The translations under genes and the position numbers were made by a program. From Alphaproteobacteria bacterium (GTDB lineage Bacteria; Pseudomonadota; Alphaproteobacteria; Micavibrionales; UBA2020), in the NCBI GenBank assembly GCA_030682495.1, contig JAUXOC010000047.1:1-61351 (forward strand): 61,351 nucleotides of DNA. The letters run 5' to 3'. This document shows positions 18,400 to 27,945 of this stretch, in pieces; position 1 is the first letter of the stretch, and each line of letters starts with the position of its first letter. Below the pieces are notes generated by a model. That model was not told where the DNA came from. It was given only the letters and a program-made list of their open reading frames with translations, and did no database searches.

Positions 18400-19029
18400 A
18401 TGTCCATACGCCTGCGCGATGCGCTTTTTATCCTGTTCAATCTTTTCCCGCTGGCGCTTGTCATCGACGGGGCATGGCGGCCTTTTGATGTGATGGCCTT
18501 TTACTGGCTGGAGCTGGTGGCTATCGGTTTTTTCGCACTGGTCGGTCTGCTTGTCGTTTTGATTTATAGTCTCGGCCGTGGGAAACCTGCTGCGGTTCTC
18601 GGTCACGCACTGACCCTGCTTTTCTTTCCCCTTCACTTTGGTTTTTTTCTTGTTATCCTTTGTTTTCCGGTCGGGTCTTTCTTGCCGCCGGACACGCCGC
18701 CCGTCACTCTCAGCGATCCTTTTGTGCCGATGTTTCTGGTGATAGAGAGCATAAATTTTTGGGCGGTCTTGCCTGTCGTCTTTTCGTGGCAGCTTTTTGT
18801 TTTCATCATCGACTATATTCTCCCGCGCCACTTTACGCAGGAACATACGCAGGTTTTGAGCAGTGCCTACAAGAATCTTTTTGTCTTTTTTATCAGCGCT
18901 TTTTTTGGTGTGGTCATCGGCATGCAGACCGGTGCGCTTTTTTGGGGCGCCGTTATCCTTTGCGTCCTTAAGACGCTTATCGCCTATGCCGTATTGAAGA
19001 GCAAACCCGCAGAAAATGCAGCCATATAA
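18400..19029 (+). CDS. Polytopic membrane protein, DUF6498-like
   Basis: 209 aa with five or six hydrophobic segments. The N-terminal pattern (VMAFYWLELVAIGFFALVG) and overall spacing resemble DUF6498 membrane proteins, of unknown function; the family name is from memory. It follows a terminator closely (15 bp), so its promoter must overlap that region or it depends on read-through. It is followed by a terminator shared with the convergent dnaN. Confidence 0.65.
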   Translation: MSIRLRDALFILFNLFPLALVIDGAWRPFDVMAFYWLELVAIGFFALVGLLVVLIYSLGRGKPAAVLGHALTLLFFPLHFGFFLVILCFPVGSFLPPDTPPVTLSDPFVPMFLVIESINFWAVLPVVFSWQLFVFIIDYILPRHFTQEHTQVLSSAYKNLFVFFISAFFGVVIGMQTGALFWGAVILCVLKTLIAYAVLKSKPAENAAI

Positions 19030-19032
19030 TAG

Positions 19033-19063
19033 AAAAAGGGCGACCAAGAAGGCCGCCCTTTTT
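19033..19063. terminator. Bidirectional terminator between DUF6498-like gene and dnaN
   Basis: Stem AAAAAGGGCG / CGCCCTTTTT with an 11-nt loop in the gap between two convergent genes. It can serve both strands. Confidence 0.8.
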
Positions 19064-19087
19064 CAAAAAGTCTATATGTGGGCGTAT

Positions 19088-20209
19088 TTAAACGCGCATC
19101 GGCATCAGCACGTATAGCGAAGACGTATCGCTGGCATCCTGAATAATCGTCGGCGATGCGGGATCAGACAGCGACATGCGGCAGCCGTCACCTTCGATCT
19201 GTTTGGTGACGTCCATCAAGTATGCAGAGTTGAAACCGATTTCCATCGGCCCTGCGTTGAAGTGGATTTCGATTTCTTCGGAAGCCGAGCCGCTGTCAGG
19301 AGAATTTGCCGAGAGCGTCATCGTTTTGCCGCCCAGTGTCAGCTTAACCGCGCGCGATTTTTCGCTCGAGATCGTGGAGACCCGATCAACAGCGCTGCCC
19401 AGCAGGGCGGGGTTCACTTCCAGCACCTTGTCGTTGTTTTTAGGAATGACACGTTCGTAATCGGGGAAGGTGCCATCAATCAGCTTGGTTGTCAGCGTGA
19501 TGTGATCGAAGCTGAATTTCAGCTTGTTATCGGTCAGGCTGATTTCGATGCTATCGCCGGCTTCGTCGATCAGCTTGCGAATTTCATTGATCGCCTTACG
19601 TGGAATAATAACGCCGGGCATATCGCCCGCGCCTTCGGGCAGCGGCATTTCAAAACGCGCGAGACGGTGGCCGTCAGTCGCCACGGCGCGCAAGACTGAT
19701 ACGCCTTCGTTCTCTGCCGCATGCAGGTAAATGCCATTGAGGTAGTAGCGCGTTTCTTCGTTGGAAATTGCAAAGCGCGTACGGTCAATCAGTGTACGAA
19801 GATCAGCCGCAGGCAGTTTGAAGCTATAGGCAAATTTATCGGCACTGCCCATGCGGGGGAAATCTTCGGTCGGCAGGCAGCCAAGACGGAATGTCGATTT
19901 GCCAGCCTTCACCTGCAAAGTCGTGTCGTTCGCGCCGCTGGTAAATTCGATGCTGGAGCCATCGGGCAGTTTGCGCACAATGTCATAGAGCGTATGCGCG
20001 GGCACTGTCGTTGCGCCGGGCTGCGATGCTTTGGCTGAGGTGGATTCGACGATTTCAAGATCCATGTCGGTCGTCGTCAGGGACAGCGTATCGGCATCGG
20101 CCAGCAAAAGCACGTTGGCGAGAATTGGAATGGTGTTGCGGCGCTCGACCACACTATGTACGTGGTTGAGCGAGCGAAGCAGGTCGGCGCGGTCAATGGT
20201 AAATTTCAT
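19088..20209 (-). CDS. dnaN: DNA polymerase III beta sliding clamp
   Basis: 373 aa. Ring-shaped processivity factor of replication. The start at 20209 is chosen because MKFTIDRADLLRSLNHV is the usual beginning; the reading frame extends 13 codons further upstream without support. Family motifs include NTIPILANVLL, RFAISNEETRYYLNGIYLH, ATDGHRLA and the C-terminal YVLMPMRV. dnaA, its usual upstream partner, is not in this window; an amidohydrolase gene lies upstream instead. Confidence 0.97.
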   Translation of the reverse strand: MKFTIDRADLLRSLNHVHSVVERRNTIPILANVLLLADADTLSLTTTDMDLEIVESTSAKASQPGATTVPAHTLYDIVRKLPDGSSIEFTSGANDTTLQVKAGKSTFRLGCLPTEDFPRMGSADKFAYSFKLPAADLRTLIDRTRFAISNEETRYYLNGIYLHAAENEGVSVLRAVATDGHRLARFEMPLPEGAGDMPGVIIPRKAINEIRKLIDEAGDSIEISLTDNKLKFSFDHITLTTKLIDGTFPDYERVIPKNNDKVLEVNPALLGSAVDRVSTISSEKSRAVKLTLGGKTMTLSANSPDSGSASEEIEIHFNAGPMEIGFNSAYLMDVTKQIEGDGCRMSLSDPASPTIIQDASDTSSLYVLMPMRV

Positions 20210-20345
20210 GGCGTCCCGTCCATCGAAAAAAGCTGTTCTGTGATGCACGGATTATATCAACCGCCCCCGCAAAACCCAAGCAAAAGTTAGGTTTTCCGCG
20301 GCCTACGTCCGCAGCTCCCCAGAAAGCGCGATATCGCGATTATGG

Positions 20346-21350
20346 TTATTTAGCGGCGCGGCGAAGGGTCTTTTTAACGGCTGCTTTCCGCTGTGCCGGT
20401 TTGCGCGGCGCCGTTTTTTTGGAAACTGTTTTTTCACGTGCGCGGCGCAGCTGGTAAATCGACGGATCAAGAAGGATCGGCGCCAGCGCCTCGAGGAAAA
20501 TCCGCCCCCATTTCAGCGCATCGCGCTTGGTCGCCACAAGATCTTGCCGGAATTCGACAATGACATACGGAAGCCCGGCATCTTCGGCATGGGTTTTGAT
20601 CGTGTTTTTGGTCAGGTTGGCCTGTTTGAGCGTATAGGGCTCGTTTTCGCCGACGATTATCTTGGGGTTACGTGCCTGCAGCTCTTCGACCAGACGCCGC
20701 GCGATGGTTTCTTCCTTGTTCCACAAAACGCCGATATGCCACGGACGTTTGTACCCGTCCATTTCCGGCGTAAAGCTGTGCAGCGAGACGACCAGCGGGA
20801 CAATGCCTTTTTTGCGGTATCCCTTGATCTGTGCGGCGAGGGCGCGGTGATAGGGCCAGAAAATTTCGTCCAGACGCTGGCGTTTTTCGGCCAGACTGAG
20901 GTTTTTATTCCCCGGCACCTGAATATGGTCGGAGACTTCGCGCATGCATTCCGCGCTGCGCTCTCCGCGATTGACGTCAACGACGATGCGCGAATAGCAG
21001 GCAAAGAACCCTGTGGCATCGAGCTTTTCAGACATATAGCGGCCGATATTTTCGGTGCCCGGGTCCCAGGCAATGTGTTTTTCCAGTGCGGCCTTTGTCA
21101 GGCCGACACCATTTAGAGCCCTGGGCACACGGTTGCTGGCGTGGTCGCAGACCACCAAAATAGGGGCTTTTCCCTTGGCGTTTTCAATGCGGTAAGGTGC
21201 AGGCTCACCCGGTTGCAACAAACGGGCGGGACGCCTTCCAGCCACAGCCTTGACAGGCTTTGCCGCCGGCTTAAGGGGCGGCAGCGGCTTGACCGGCGTT
21301 TTTTTGATTTTTGTCGCGGGCGATTTAGGGGCAGTTTTGCGGGATTTCAT
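20346..21350 (-). CDS. N-formylglutamate amidohydrolase-like protein with basic tails
   Basis: 334 aa. The central domain (about residues 55-290) has the FGase family motifs VVCDHASNRVP, HIAWDPGTENIGRYM, VDVNRG and SLHSFTP; these enzymes cleave N-formylglutamate or similar amides with a metal. Both ends are unusual: about 45 N-terminal and 35 C-terminal residues are rich in Lys, Pro and Ala, resembling nucleic-acid-binding tails. It lies 32 bp after rodA on the same strand, so it may be the last gene of the rod-shape operon. Confidence 0.85.
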   Translation of the reverse strand: MKSRKTAPKSPATKIKKTPVKPLPPLKPAAKPVKAVAGRRPARLLQPGEPAPYRIENAKGKAPILVVCDHASNRVPRALNGVGLTKAALEKHIAWDPGTENIGRYMSEKLDATGFFACYSRIVVDVNRGERSAECMREVSDHIQVPGNKNLSLAEKRQRLDEIFWPYHRALAAQIKGYRKKGIVPLVVSLHSFTPEMDGYKRPWHIGVLWNKEETIARRLVEELQARNPKIIVGENEPYTLKQANLTKNTIKTHAEDAGLPYVIVEFRQDLVATKRDALKWGRIFLEALAPILLDPSIYQLRRAREKTVSKKTAPRKPAQRKAAVKKTLRRAAK

Positions 21351-21382
21351 GATTTCTTTTCGTCACATCGCTTTTATACGTT

Positions 21383-22528
21383 TCACACCATATCCATGCC
21401 GCGGCGGGTGACTTTGACATGCCGGTGCACATGCGCCGACATCAACAGGCCAAAGCCAAACAGAACCGAAAGCATCGATGACCCGCCGTGCGAAATCATC
21501 GGAAGCGGCACGCCCACCACAGGCAGCAAGCCCATGACCATACCGATATTGATAAAAATATAAAGCGAAAAGTTTATGATAATGCCCGTCACCAGCAGCC
21601 GTCCGAACTGGTTCTGACAGTTGAAAGCGATGAAGTAGCCATAGACGATGATCGCGACGAAAAGCCCCATAAGCCCGAGCCCGCCGATAAGACCCCACTC
21701 TTCGGTGAACAGCGTAAAAATAAAGTCGGTTTCTTTTTCGGGTAGAAAGTTGAGGCTGCTTTGCGTGCCCTGCAGGAAACCCTTGCCGGAGACCCCGCCG
21801 GAGCCGAGGGCGATTTTGGACTGAATAATATGATACCCCGCACCGAGAGGATCACTTTCAGGGTCCAGAAACGTCATCACCCGTTTCTTCTGGTAGTCAT
21901 GCAGCAGGTTCCAGGCAATAGGCACAACGGCAATACCGCCGACCAGCACGGCGGCAAATACCCAGTAGCTGACGCCCGCGATAAAGAACATCGCGCCCGC
22001 CACCATGAGGATCATCAGCGCCGTGCCAAGATCAGGCTGGATGACCACCAGCCCGACCGGCAGCAGCACGATCAATAGCGGTGGCAGCAAAAACAGCGGG
22101 TTGCGGATTTCATCGGGTGTCAACCCGTGAAAAAACCGCGCCAGTGCCAGAACCACGGACACTTTTACAATCTCGGACGGCTGAAGCCGCATGAAACCGA
22201 GGTCGATCCAGCGCTGCGCGCCCATACCTATATGTCCCTTAAGCTCGACAAAAACGAGCATGGCAAGACAGAGCCCGTAAAAAACATAAGCAATTCTCAG
22301 CCAAAGGCGAATATCAATCAACGCGACAACCAGCAAACCGCAAAGGCCGACCGCAAAGCGCACGGCATGTGCACCCGCCCAGGTTTCGATTTTGCCGCCC
22401 GCGGCGGAATAGAGGGAGATAAAGCCAATTCCCGCCACCACAACCAGCAGACCGATAAACGGCCAGCTGATCGAAAAAAACTTCTCCGGCAGGGTCAGGT
22501 TGTCGCGGCTGTAATTGCGAAAGGCCAT
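21383..22528 (-). CDS. rodA: Rod-shape glycosyltransferase RodA
   Basis: 381 aa, about ten transmembrane segments. A SEDS-family peptidoglycan polymerase that works with PBP2 in the elongasome. Motifs include GHIGMGAQRWIDLGFMRLQP, SEIVKVSVVLALARFFH, VVIQPDLGTALMIL and GVPLPMISHGGSS. It follows mrdA by 3 bp, the normal PBP2-RodA pairing. Confidence 0.97.
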   Translation of the reverse strand: MAFRNYSRDNLTLPEKFFSISWPFIGLLVVVAGIGFISLYSAAGGKIETWAGAHAVRFAVGLCGLLVVALIDIRLWLRIAYVFYGLCLAMLVFVELKGHIGMGAQRWIDLGFMRLQPSEIVKVSVVLALARFFHGLTPDEIRNPLFLLPPLLIVLLPVGLVVIQPDLGTALMILMVAGAMFFIAGVSYWVFAAVLVGGIAVVPIAWNLLHDYQKKRVMTFLDPESDPLGAGYHIIQSKIALGSGGVSGKGFLQGTQSSLNFLPEKETDFIFTLFTEEWGLIGGLGLMGLFVAIIVYGYFIAFNCQNQFGRLLVTGIIINFSLYIFINIGMVMGLLPVVGVPLPMISHGGSSMLSVLFGFGLLMSAHVHRHVKVTRRGMDMV

Positions 22529-22531
22529 TTT

Positions 22532-24457
22532 TTATCCTTCCCCGCGCTTGCGCGGCGCGGCGGCGGGTTTCTTTTTCTTTTCATTCTCTATCCGGCTTTT
22601 CTCCTGCATCACGGCCTCGATCGCCTCGTCAACCGTATGGATTTTTTGCGGGTCGCGTTTTTGCGTCGCGAGCAGGATGTCGCGCGCCAGCGGAGCCGCA
22701 GCCTTGCTGCCACCCACGCCATGTTCGACCACGACAGAGACAACATAGCGCGGGTTGACGATGGGACCATATCCGACAAAAAGCGCGTGGTGACGCTGGC
22801 GCCACGGCAGGTCTTCGTTTTTGACACCGGCGGCGCGCTGCGCCGCTGTAATCGCGCGCACCTGCGCCGTGCCGGTTTTCCCGCCCATGGAGTAACCGGC
22901 TTCCTGAATGCGCGAGCCGAGCGCAGTGCCGCGCGGTTCGTTCACGACCGCGTTCATGCCGCGGATGACAATCGCCAGATGGTTCGGGTCAAGCCCCAGC
23001 GACGGCCAGTTTTTCAGCTGGCTGCCTTCTTCTTCGATATTGCGCACCAAAAGCGGCTTCACCGCCCGGCCGCCATTCACCAGACGGGCGGTCATGGTTG
23101 CCAGTTGCAGGGGCGTTGCCAAAACATGCCCTTGCCCGATTGCGGTGTTGAGCGTCTCGCCCTGTTGCCAGGCTTCGCGGAAGCGGCGCAGCTTCCATGC
23201 GCGATCCGGTATCAAGCCCGGTCCTTCGTTGGGGATGTCAAAGCCGAGGCGCTCGCCAAAACCGAGACGCCGCGCCATTTTGGCGATGGCATCGACGCCG
23301 ACGCGCTTGCCAACCTCGTAGTAATAGCAGTCGCAGGACTGTGCCATCGCCTGCACCGCATCCATATTGCCGTGCCCGCCCTGTTTCCAGCAGTGAAATT
23401 TATGCGAGCCCAGCATCGTGAATCCCGGACAGAAGACGCGCATGTTCGGGCTGATGCCTGCCTCAAGAGCGGCGAGCGCCGTCACCATTTTAAATGTCGA
23501 GCCGGGTGGATATTGCCCCGACACGGCTTTGTTGGTCAGCGGGTGTGTGTCGTCGGCCAAAAGTTCTTCCCAGACGTCAGCAGGGATGCCGCGGCTGAAC
23601 AGGTTGGGGTCAAAGCCGGGGTGCGAGCAGAGTGCATAAACTTCGCCGTTGTGCGCGTTCATGACAACGGCAGAGGCGCTGCGGTGCCGCGCCAGCATTT
23701 CCTGACACTGCATTTGCAGGTCGGCGTCCAGTGTGAGCGTCAGCCGATGACCGGACTTGGCATCCCTGCGCGCCAGCTCCCGTATCTCGCGCCCGACGAC
23801 GTTGACTTCGGCTTGTACCTGACCTGCAGTGCCGCGCAGCGTTTCATCAAAGCTTTTTTCGACGCCGTTCTTGCCGATGCGAAATCCCGGCAGCGTCATG
23901 ATCGGATCGTCTGTCAGTTCGGCTTTGCTGACACGGCTGACATAGCCGATGATATGCGACGTCGCCGCGCCGAAGGGATAGGATCTGATTTCGCCTTCGT
24001 CAATCGAAACACCGGGCAGGTCTGGCAGGTTCAGCTCTACCTGCGCCATGTCATCCCATGTCAGGTTTTCCTTGACCAAAAGCGGTGTGAAGCGGCGGTG
24101 ACGGCTCATCTGCACCAGCACTTCCTGTTTGTCTTCTTCCGTCACAGGGATGAGGCGCGACAGCTTGTCGAGCGTCTGCTCTACGCTGTCCGTCTGTTCG
24201 GGGATGATAAAAGCGCGAAAATTTTGCGTATTGATGGCGAGCGGGACGCCGAAGCGGTCCATGATTTCGCCGCGCCCCGCCGGTATCAGCCGCAGGCTGA
24301 TACGGTTGCGGTCAGACAGCATCTGGAACTTTTCCTGCTCGACAACCTGCAACCAGCCGAGCCGTCCTGCCAGAACAGCGAACAGAGCGGCCTGCCCCGC
24401 GCCGATCAGCAGCGCGCGGCGGGAAAATTCTTTGTATCTTTCCATGTCGCGGTTCAT
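22532..24457 (-). CDS. mrdA: Penicillin-binding protein 2
   Basis: 641 aa from the ATG at 24457 (MNRDMERYKEFSRRALLIG). The longer frame from 24571 would overlap mreD and is rejected. A bitopic transpeptidase crosslinking lateral-wall peptidoglycan with RodA. An N-terminal membrane anchor is followed by the pedestal domain. Catalytic motifs are STFK in QYPPGSTFKMV, SCD in QSCDCYYYEVG and KTG in MGGKTGTAQV. The C-terminus is Lys/Pro/Ala-rich. Confidence 0.97.
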   Translation of the reverse strand: MNRDMERYKEFSRRALLIGAGQAALFAVLAGRLGWLQVVEQEKFQMLSDRNRISLRLIPAGRGEIMDRFGVPLAINTQNFRAFIIPEQTDSVEQTLDKLSRLIPVTEEDKQEVLVQMSRHRRFTPLLVKENLTWDDMAQVELNLPDLPGVSIDEGEIRSYPFGAATSHIIGYVSRVSKAELTDDPIMTLPGFRIGKNGVEKSFDETLRGTAGQVQAEVNVVGREIRELARRDAKSGHRLTLTLDADLQMQCQEMLARHRSASAVVMNAHNGEVYALCSHPGFDPNLFSRGIPADVWEELLADDTHPLTNKAVSGQYPPGSTFKMVTALAALEAGISPNMRVFCPGFTMLGSHKFHCWKQGGHGNMDAVQAMAQSCDCYYYEVGKRVGVDAIAKMARRLGFGERLGFDIPNEGPGLIPDRAWKLRRFREAWQQGETLNTAIGQGHVLATPLQLATMTARLVNGGRAVKPLLVRNIEEEGSQLKNWPSLGLDPNHLAIVIRGMNAVVNEPRGTALGSRIQEAGYSMGGKTGTAQVRAITAAQRAAGVKNEDLPWRQRHHALFVGYGPIVNPRYVVSVVVEHGVGGSKAAAPLARDILLATQKRDPQKIHTVDEAIEAVMQEKSRIENEKKKKPAAAPRKRGEG

Positions 24458-24479
24458 GGCGGCTATCTTAGACGCGTTT

Positions 24480-25025
24480 TCACTTGCCCGCCAGAGAAGA
24501 CCGCGCCGCCACCCAGCGCCCGAAAGCAGACAGGGCAGGGGCAGCCACAGGAAAAAGCGCACAGGTGACAAGTACGCTCATGACCTGCGGCCGGATGGCC
24601 ATGGCATGGCCACTGAAGATCGAATACATCAGCCACTGCAGAGCACCTGTGCAGGCGGCGACCAGCGCCAGCCCTGCCCAGATTACGCGGAAGGGCTGGC
24701 CCAACATAAATTTGCGTTGACGGAAAGTAACCCACTGCACCAGCACAAGCGGCAGGGCGTTCATCCCCGGCGGAAATCCGGCCATCAGGTCCAGCGCGAT
24801 ACCGATCGAAAAAGTGAGGAAGTAGCCGAAAACGCCGGGCCAGAGAATCGTCCAGTAAAAAACCGCCATAAGTACAAAGGCGGGACGCACTTCGGAAAAA
24901 TGGGCGCCCGGTAGAGGAAAGGTGCTGGCGATCAGCAAAACAAAAATAACGAGAAACGTCAGGCCGAGGCGGGCGGCGGCGGTGACCAAAAGGCCTTTCC
25001 AGCCATCTTGCGTGCGCAAAGCCAT
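24480..25025 (-). CDS. mreD: Rod-shape protein MreD
   Basis: 181 aa, five or six membrane segments. Motifs RPAFVLMAVFYWTILWPGVF and IGIALDLMAGFPPGMNALPL are characteristic (the DLMxGxPxGxxAL pattern). Part of the elongasome with MreC, PBP2 and RodA. Gaps of 17 bp from mreC and 22 bp to mrdA fit one operon. Confidence 0.93.
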   Translation of the reverse strand: MALRTQDGWKGLLVTAAARLGLTFLVIFVLLIASTFPLPGAHFSEVRPAFVLMAVFYWTILWPGVFGYFLTFSIGIALDLMAGFPPGMNALPLVLVQWVTFRQRKFMLGQPFRVIWAGLALVAACTGALQWLMYSIFSGHAMAIRPQVMSVLVTCALFPVAAPALSAFGRWVAARSSLAGK

Positions 25026-25042
25026 GGCTTATATCCAGAAAA

Positions 25043-25918
25043 TCAAGGTGATGGTGCCGATTGCAGCGCACCGGTCGCCAGTGCCGGATCAACGGAGGTG
25101 TTGATAACCTGCACATAGGTCACTTTTTCGATGACGGTCAGCGGGCGCACAAGGACGCCCTGCGGGCCGATATCGACGATAGTGCCGATCGGAATATCGG
25201 GCGGCAGCTGGCCGCCGTCGCCGGAGGTGACGATACGCTGGCCAACGCTCAGGCCGCTGTCAATCGGCAGGCGTTCAAGACGTAAAAGATCGGTGTTGCG
25301 GCCCGCAAGAATGGCGCGGGTGCGGGTATCTTGCACCATCACGGGAATGCGGGAGTTCAAGTCGGTAATCAGCAGCACACGCGATGACTGGCTGCCGGCT
25401 TCGACAACGCGGCCAATCAGCCCGTGACCGGACATGACAGCATTGCCCTTGGTAACATTATGGCCGGAGCCGACCGGCAACAGCACGCTTTTCACAAACG
25501 CGCCGCCAGGATCGGAGATAATACGCGCGGTGACAAAAACGAGAGCGGGATCTGCCTTGACGTTGAGCAGTTCGCGGAACGACTGATTTTCGGCCTGAAG
25601 TTTCAGCGCCGCCTCGTACCATCGTTGCAGTTTGGCGTTGTCTTCGCTCAAACGGATGTTCTCGGCTTTCAGCTCGCGCATGGTGCGGATGCCGCCAACG
25701 GAATCGCCGACAGTTGCAAAAGGTTTGGAAACCGCAGACATAACCGGTGCCATGAAGTCGGTCATTGCCACACGCAGGCGTTCAACCGGCAGGCTATCGA
25801 TCTTGTAGAAAATCATGAGGGTGAGCGAAAACAGGATCAGCGCCGCCGGTGTCAGGCGGAGGGCCAGACTACGGATTGTCATGGCTTGAAATGTATCTTT
25901 GCGGCTTCTCCGGGTCAC
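25043..25918 (-). CDS. mreC: Rod-shape protein MreC
   Basis: 291 aa from GTG with GGGAGA upstream; an ATG at 25882 is a possible alternative. It has a short basic cytoplasmic end, one membrane helix (about residues 21-40), a coiled coil (about 78-118) and the two beta-barrel domains seen in MreC (TARIISDPGGAF, VMSGHGLIGRVVEAG, SSRVLLITDLNSRIPVMVQ, GDGGQLPPDIPIG). A periplasmic scaffold linking MreB to the wall synthases. Confidence 0.95.
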   Translation of the reverse strand: MTRRSRKDTFQAMTIRSLALRLTPAALILFSLTLMIFYKIDSLPVERLRVAMTDFMAPVMSAVSKPFATVGDSVGGIRTMRELKAENIRLSEDNAKLQRWYEAALKLQAENQSFRELLNVKADPALVFVTARIISDPGGAFVKSVLLPVGSGHNVTKGNAVMSGHGLIGRVVEAGSQSSRVLLITDLNSRIPVMVQDTRTRAILAGRNTDLLRLERLPIDSGLSVGQRIVTSGDGGQLPPDIPIGTIVDIGPQGVLVRPLTVIEKVTYVQVINTSVDPALATGALQSAPSP

Positions 25919-26098
25919 CGGACAGCTTCTCCCCTGGCTGAACGTCTCTCTGTTCCCAATTATAACAGTGATTTATTAATAAAGGCAAAAGGACTTTTGC
26001 CCAAACCTCTGAAAACGATACCGTTTATCGCCGCACGGGTCTGCGGGCTGCACACCATACGCCGGTATGGCCGTTCCATTCCGTCCCTGCGGGGCGGA

Positions 26099-27157
<1,059 letters not shown>

Positions 27158-27207
27158 TTATTTTTCCCGCTCCCCAAAGGCTGCGAGAAACATCAGCTAA
27201 AAACAGA

Positions 27208-27345
27208 TTACTGTTTCGCCTTCATGCGCGGGTTTTCTTTGTTGATGACATAGAGGCGCATTTTGCCCTTGCCATCGCGACGACGGACAACCTTGTTGTT
27301 TTTGTCGCGGCTTTTCAGCGATTTAAGAGAAGATGTCTTTTTCAT
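27208..27345 (-). CDS. rpmJ: 50S ribosomal protein bL36, zinc-free type
   Basis: 45 aa read directly from the minus strand. It begins [20 protein letters not shown] and ends [11 protein letters not shown]. It matches bL36 of the C-minus class (YkgO-like), which lacks the zinc-ligand Cys/His residues of the C-plus form; no Cys or His is present. Located 68 bp upstream of mreB on the same strand. Its probable promoter is at 27398-27426. Confidence 0.9.
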   Translation of the reverse strand: MKKTSSLKSLKSRDKNNKVVRRRDGKGKMRLYVINKENPRMKAKQ

Positions 27346-27397
27346 GTTGCGAATCCAATTCGGTCTCGTTAGCGGTTGTCTTTAAATAAGGCTTCGC

Positions 27398-27426
27398 AAC
27401 CTACTGATATTTTTAATTTTGGTCAA
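27398..27426 (-). promoter_or_regulatory. Candidate promoter of rpmJ
   Basis: Minus strand: TTGACC, 17-nt spacer, TAGGTT, about 55 bp before the bL36 ATG. The -10 shares the TAGGnT form seen at two ankyrin-array promoters in this window. The remaining intergenic stretch, 27427-27656, holds a minus-strand TATAAT at 27565-27570 without a good -35, and a CAGGAT / ATCCTG inverted repeat near 27470-27500. I see no gene in it. Confidence 0.45.
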
Positions 27427-27656
27427 TCATTATCTGACAAACAATTGCCTTAACTTCGGCGCTGGCGGGCGGCAGGATGCACTGGTTTTTCGTATCCTGA
27501 TTCTTCGCGTTTTGCTGCGCTGCGTTTCTGGTAAAGAGACTCGGTAGTGGTTGTCCGATAAATTATTATAACATAGTTGCGCGGCAACAATGTTAGCTTG
27601 AATTAAAATTATATTTTTCCGCTTGCAAACATAATTTTAAATTTATGAAAAAATAT

Positions 27657-27686
27657 TTGCTTTTTTGAACGCCCGAATGTTATAAC
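27657..27686 (+). promoter_or_regulatory. Candidate promoter for small RNA
   Basis: TTGCTT (27657-27662), 18-nt spacer, TATAAC (27681-27686). Predicted transcription start near 27692. Confidence 0.5.
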
Positions 27687-27691
27687 ACTCT

Positions 27692-27861
27692 TGCTTAGAT
27701 GCAGGGAGCCGGGGGGTTTCTATCCACATAAAAACAATAATAATCAATACAGGCCCACCTTAAGCACAAAAAATCCGGCCCGCATCACCCTTCCTTGTGA
27801 AGGATCAAACTTAAAAACAAAAAAACAACCCCGCTTACCGGCTTCCGGAAGCGGGGTTTTT
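27692..27861 (+). ncRNA. Candidate small RNA, about 170 nt
   Basis: No convincing reading frame, but a plus-strand promoter upstream and a strong intrinsic terminator at the end delimit a 170-nt unit. Internal pairing is possible: GGG-a-GCCGG (27704-27712) with CCGGCCC (27775-27781), and a CCTTC / GAAGG hairpin (27789-27803). Size and structure are compatible with a 6S-like or regulatory RNA, but no diagnostic motif of 6S, SRP RNA, RNase P or tmRNA was recognised. The terminator may instead serve only the converging acyltransferase gene. Confidence 0.4.
27827..27861. terminator. Strong terminator, usable on both strands
   Basis: Stem AACCCCGCTT / AAGCGGGGTT with an inner CCGG/CCGG pairing in the loop. 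A T run follows on plus, and GTTTTTTT follows on minus. It lies 85 bp past the stop of the minus-strand acyltransferase and at the end of the candidate small RNA. Confidence 0.85.
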
Positions 27862-27945
27862 ATTTTCCATACTGCTTGCTGTAACCTGCGTCCTGAAACC
27901 TGCGTATAGGCTTTCGCCGGAGAGCATCCTTCCCCTGCGGCGTTT

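Noticed and set aside
22127-24568. An 813-aa open frame antisense to mrdA and the end of rodA
   Set aside because: Composition is Arg/His/Gln-rich as expected of a shadow; PBP2 and RodA on the minus strand carry all family motifs.
26054-26069. CCATACgccgGTATGG palindrome taken as another copy of the REP element at 11-167
   Set aside because: Arms and loop do not match the REP core and the flanks are unrelated.
27691-27909. 72-aa frame overlapping the candidate small RNA
   Set aside because: TTG start without ribosome site, runs through the terminator hairpin, low-complexity Asn/Lys content.
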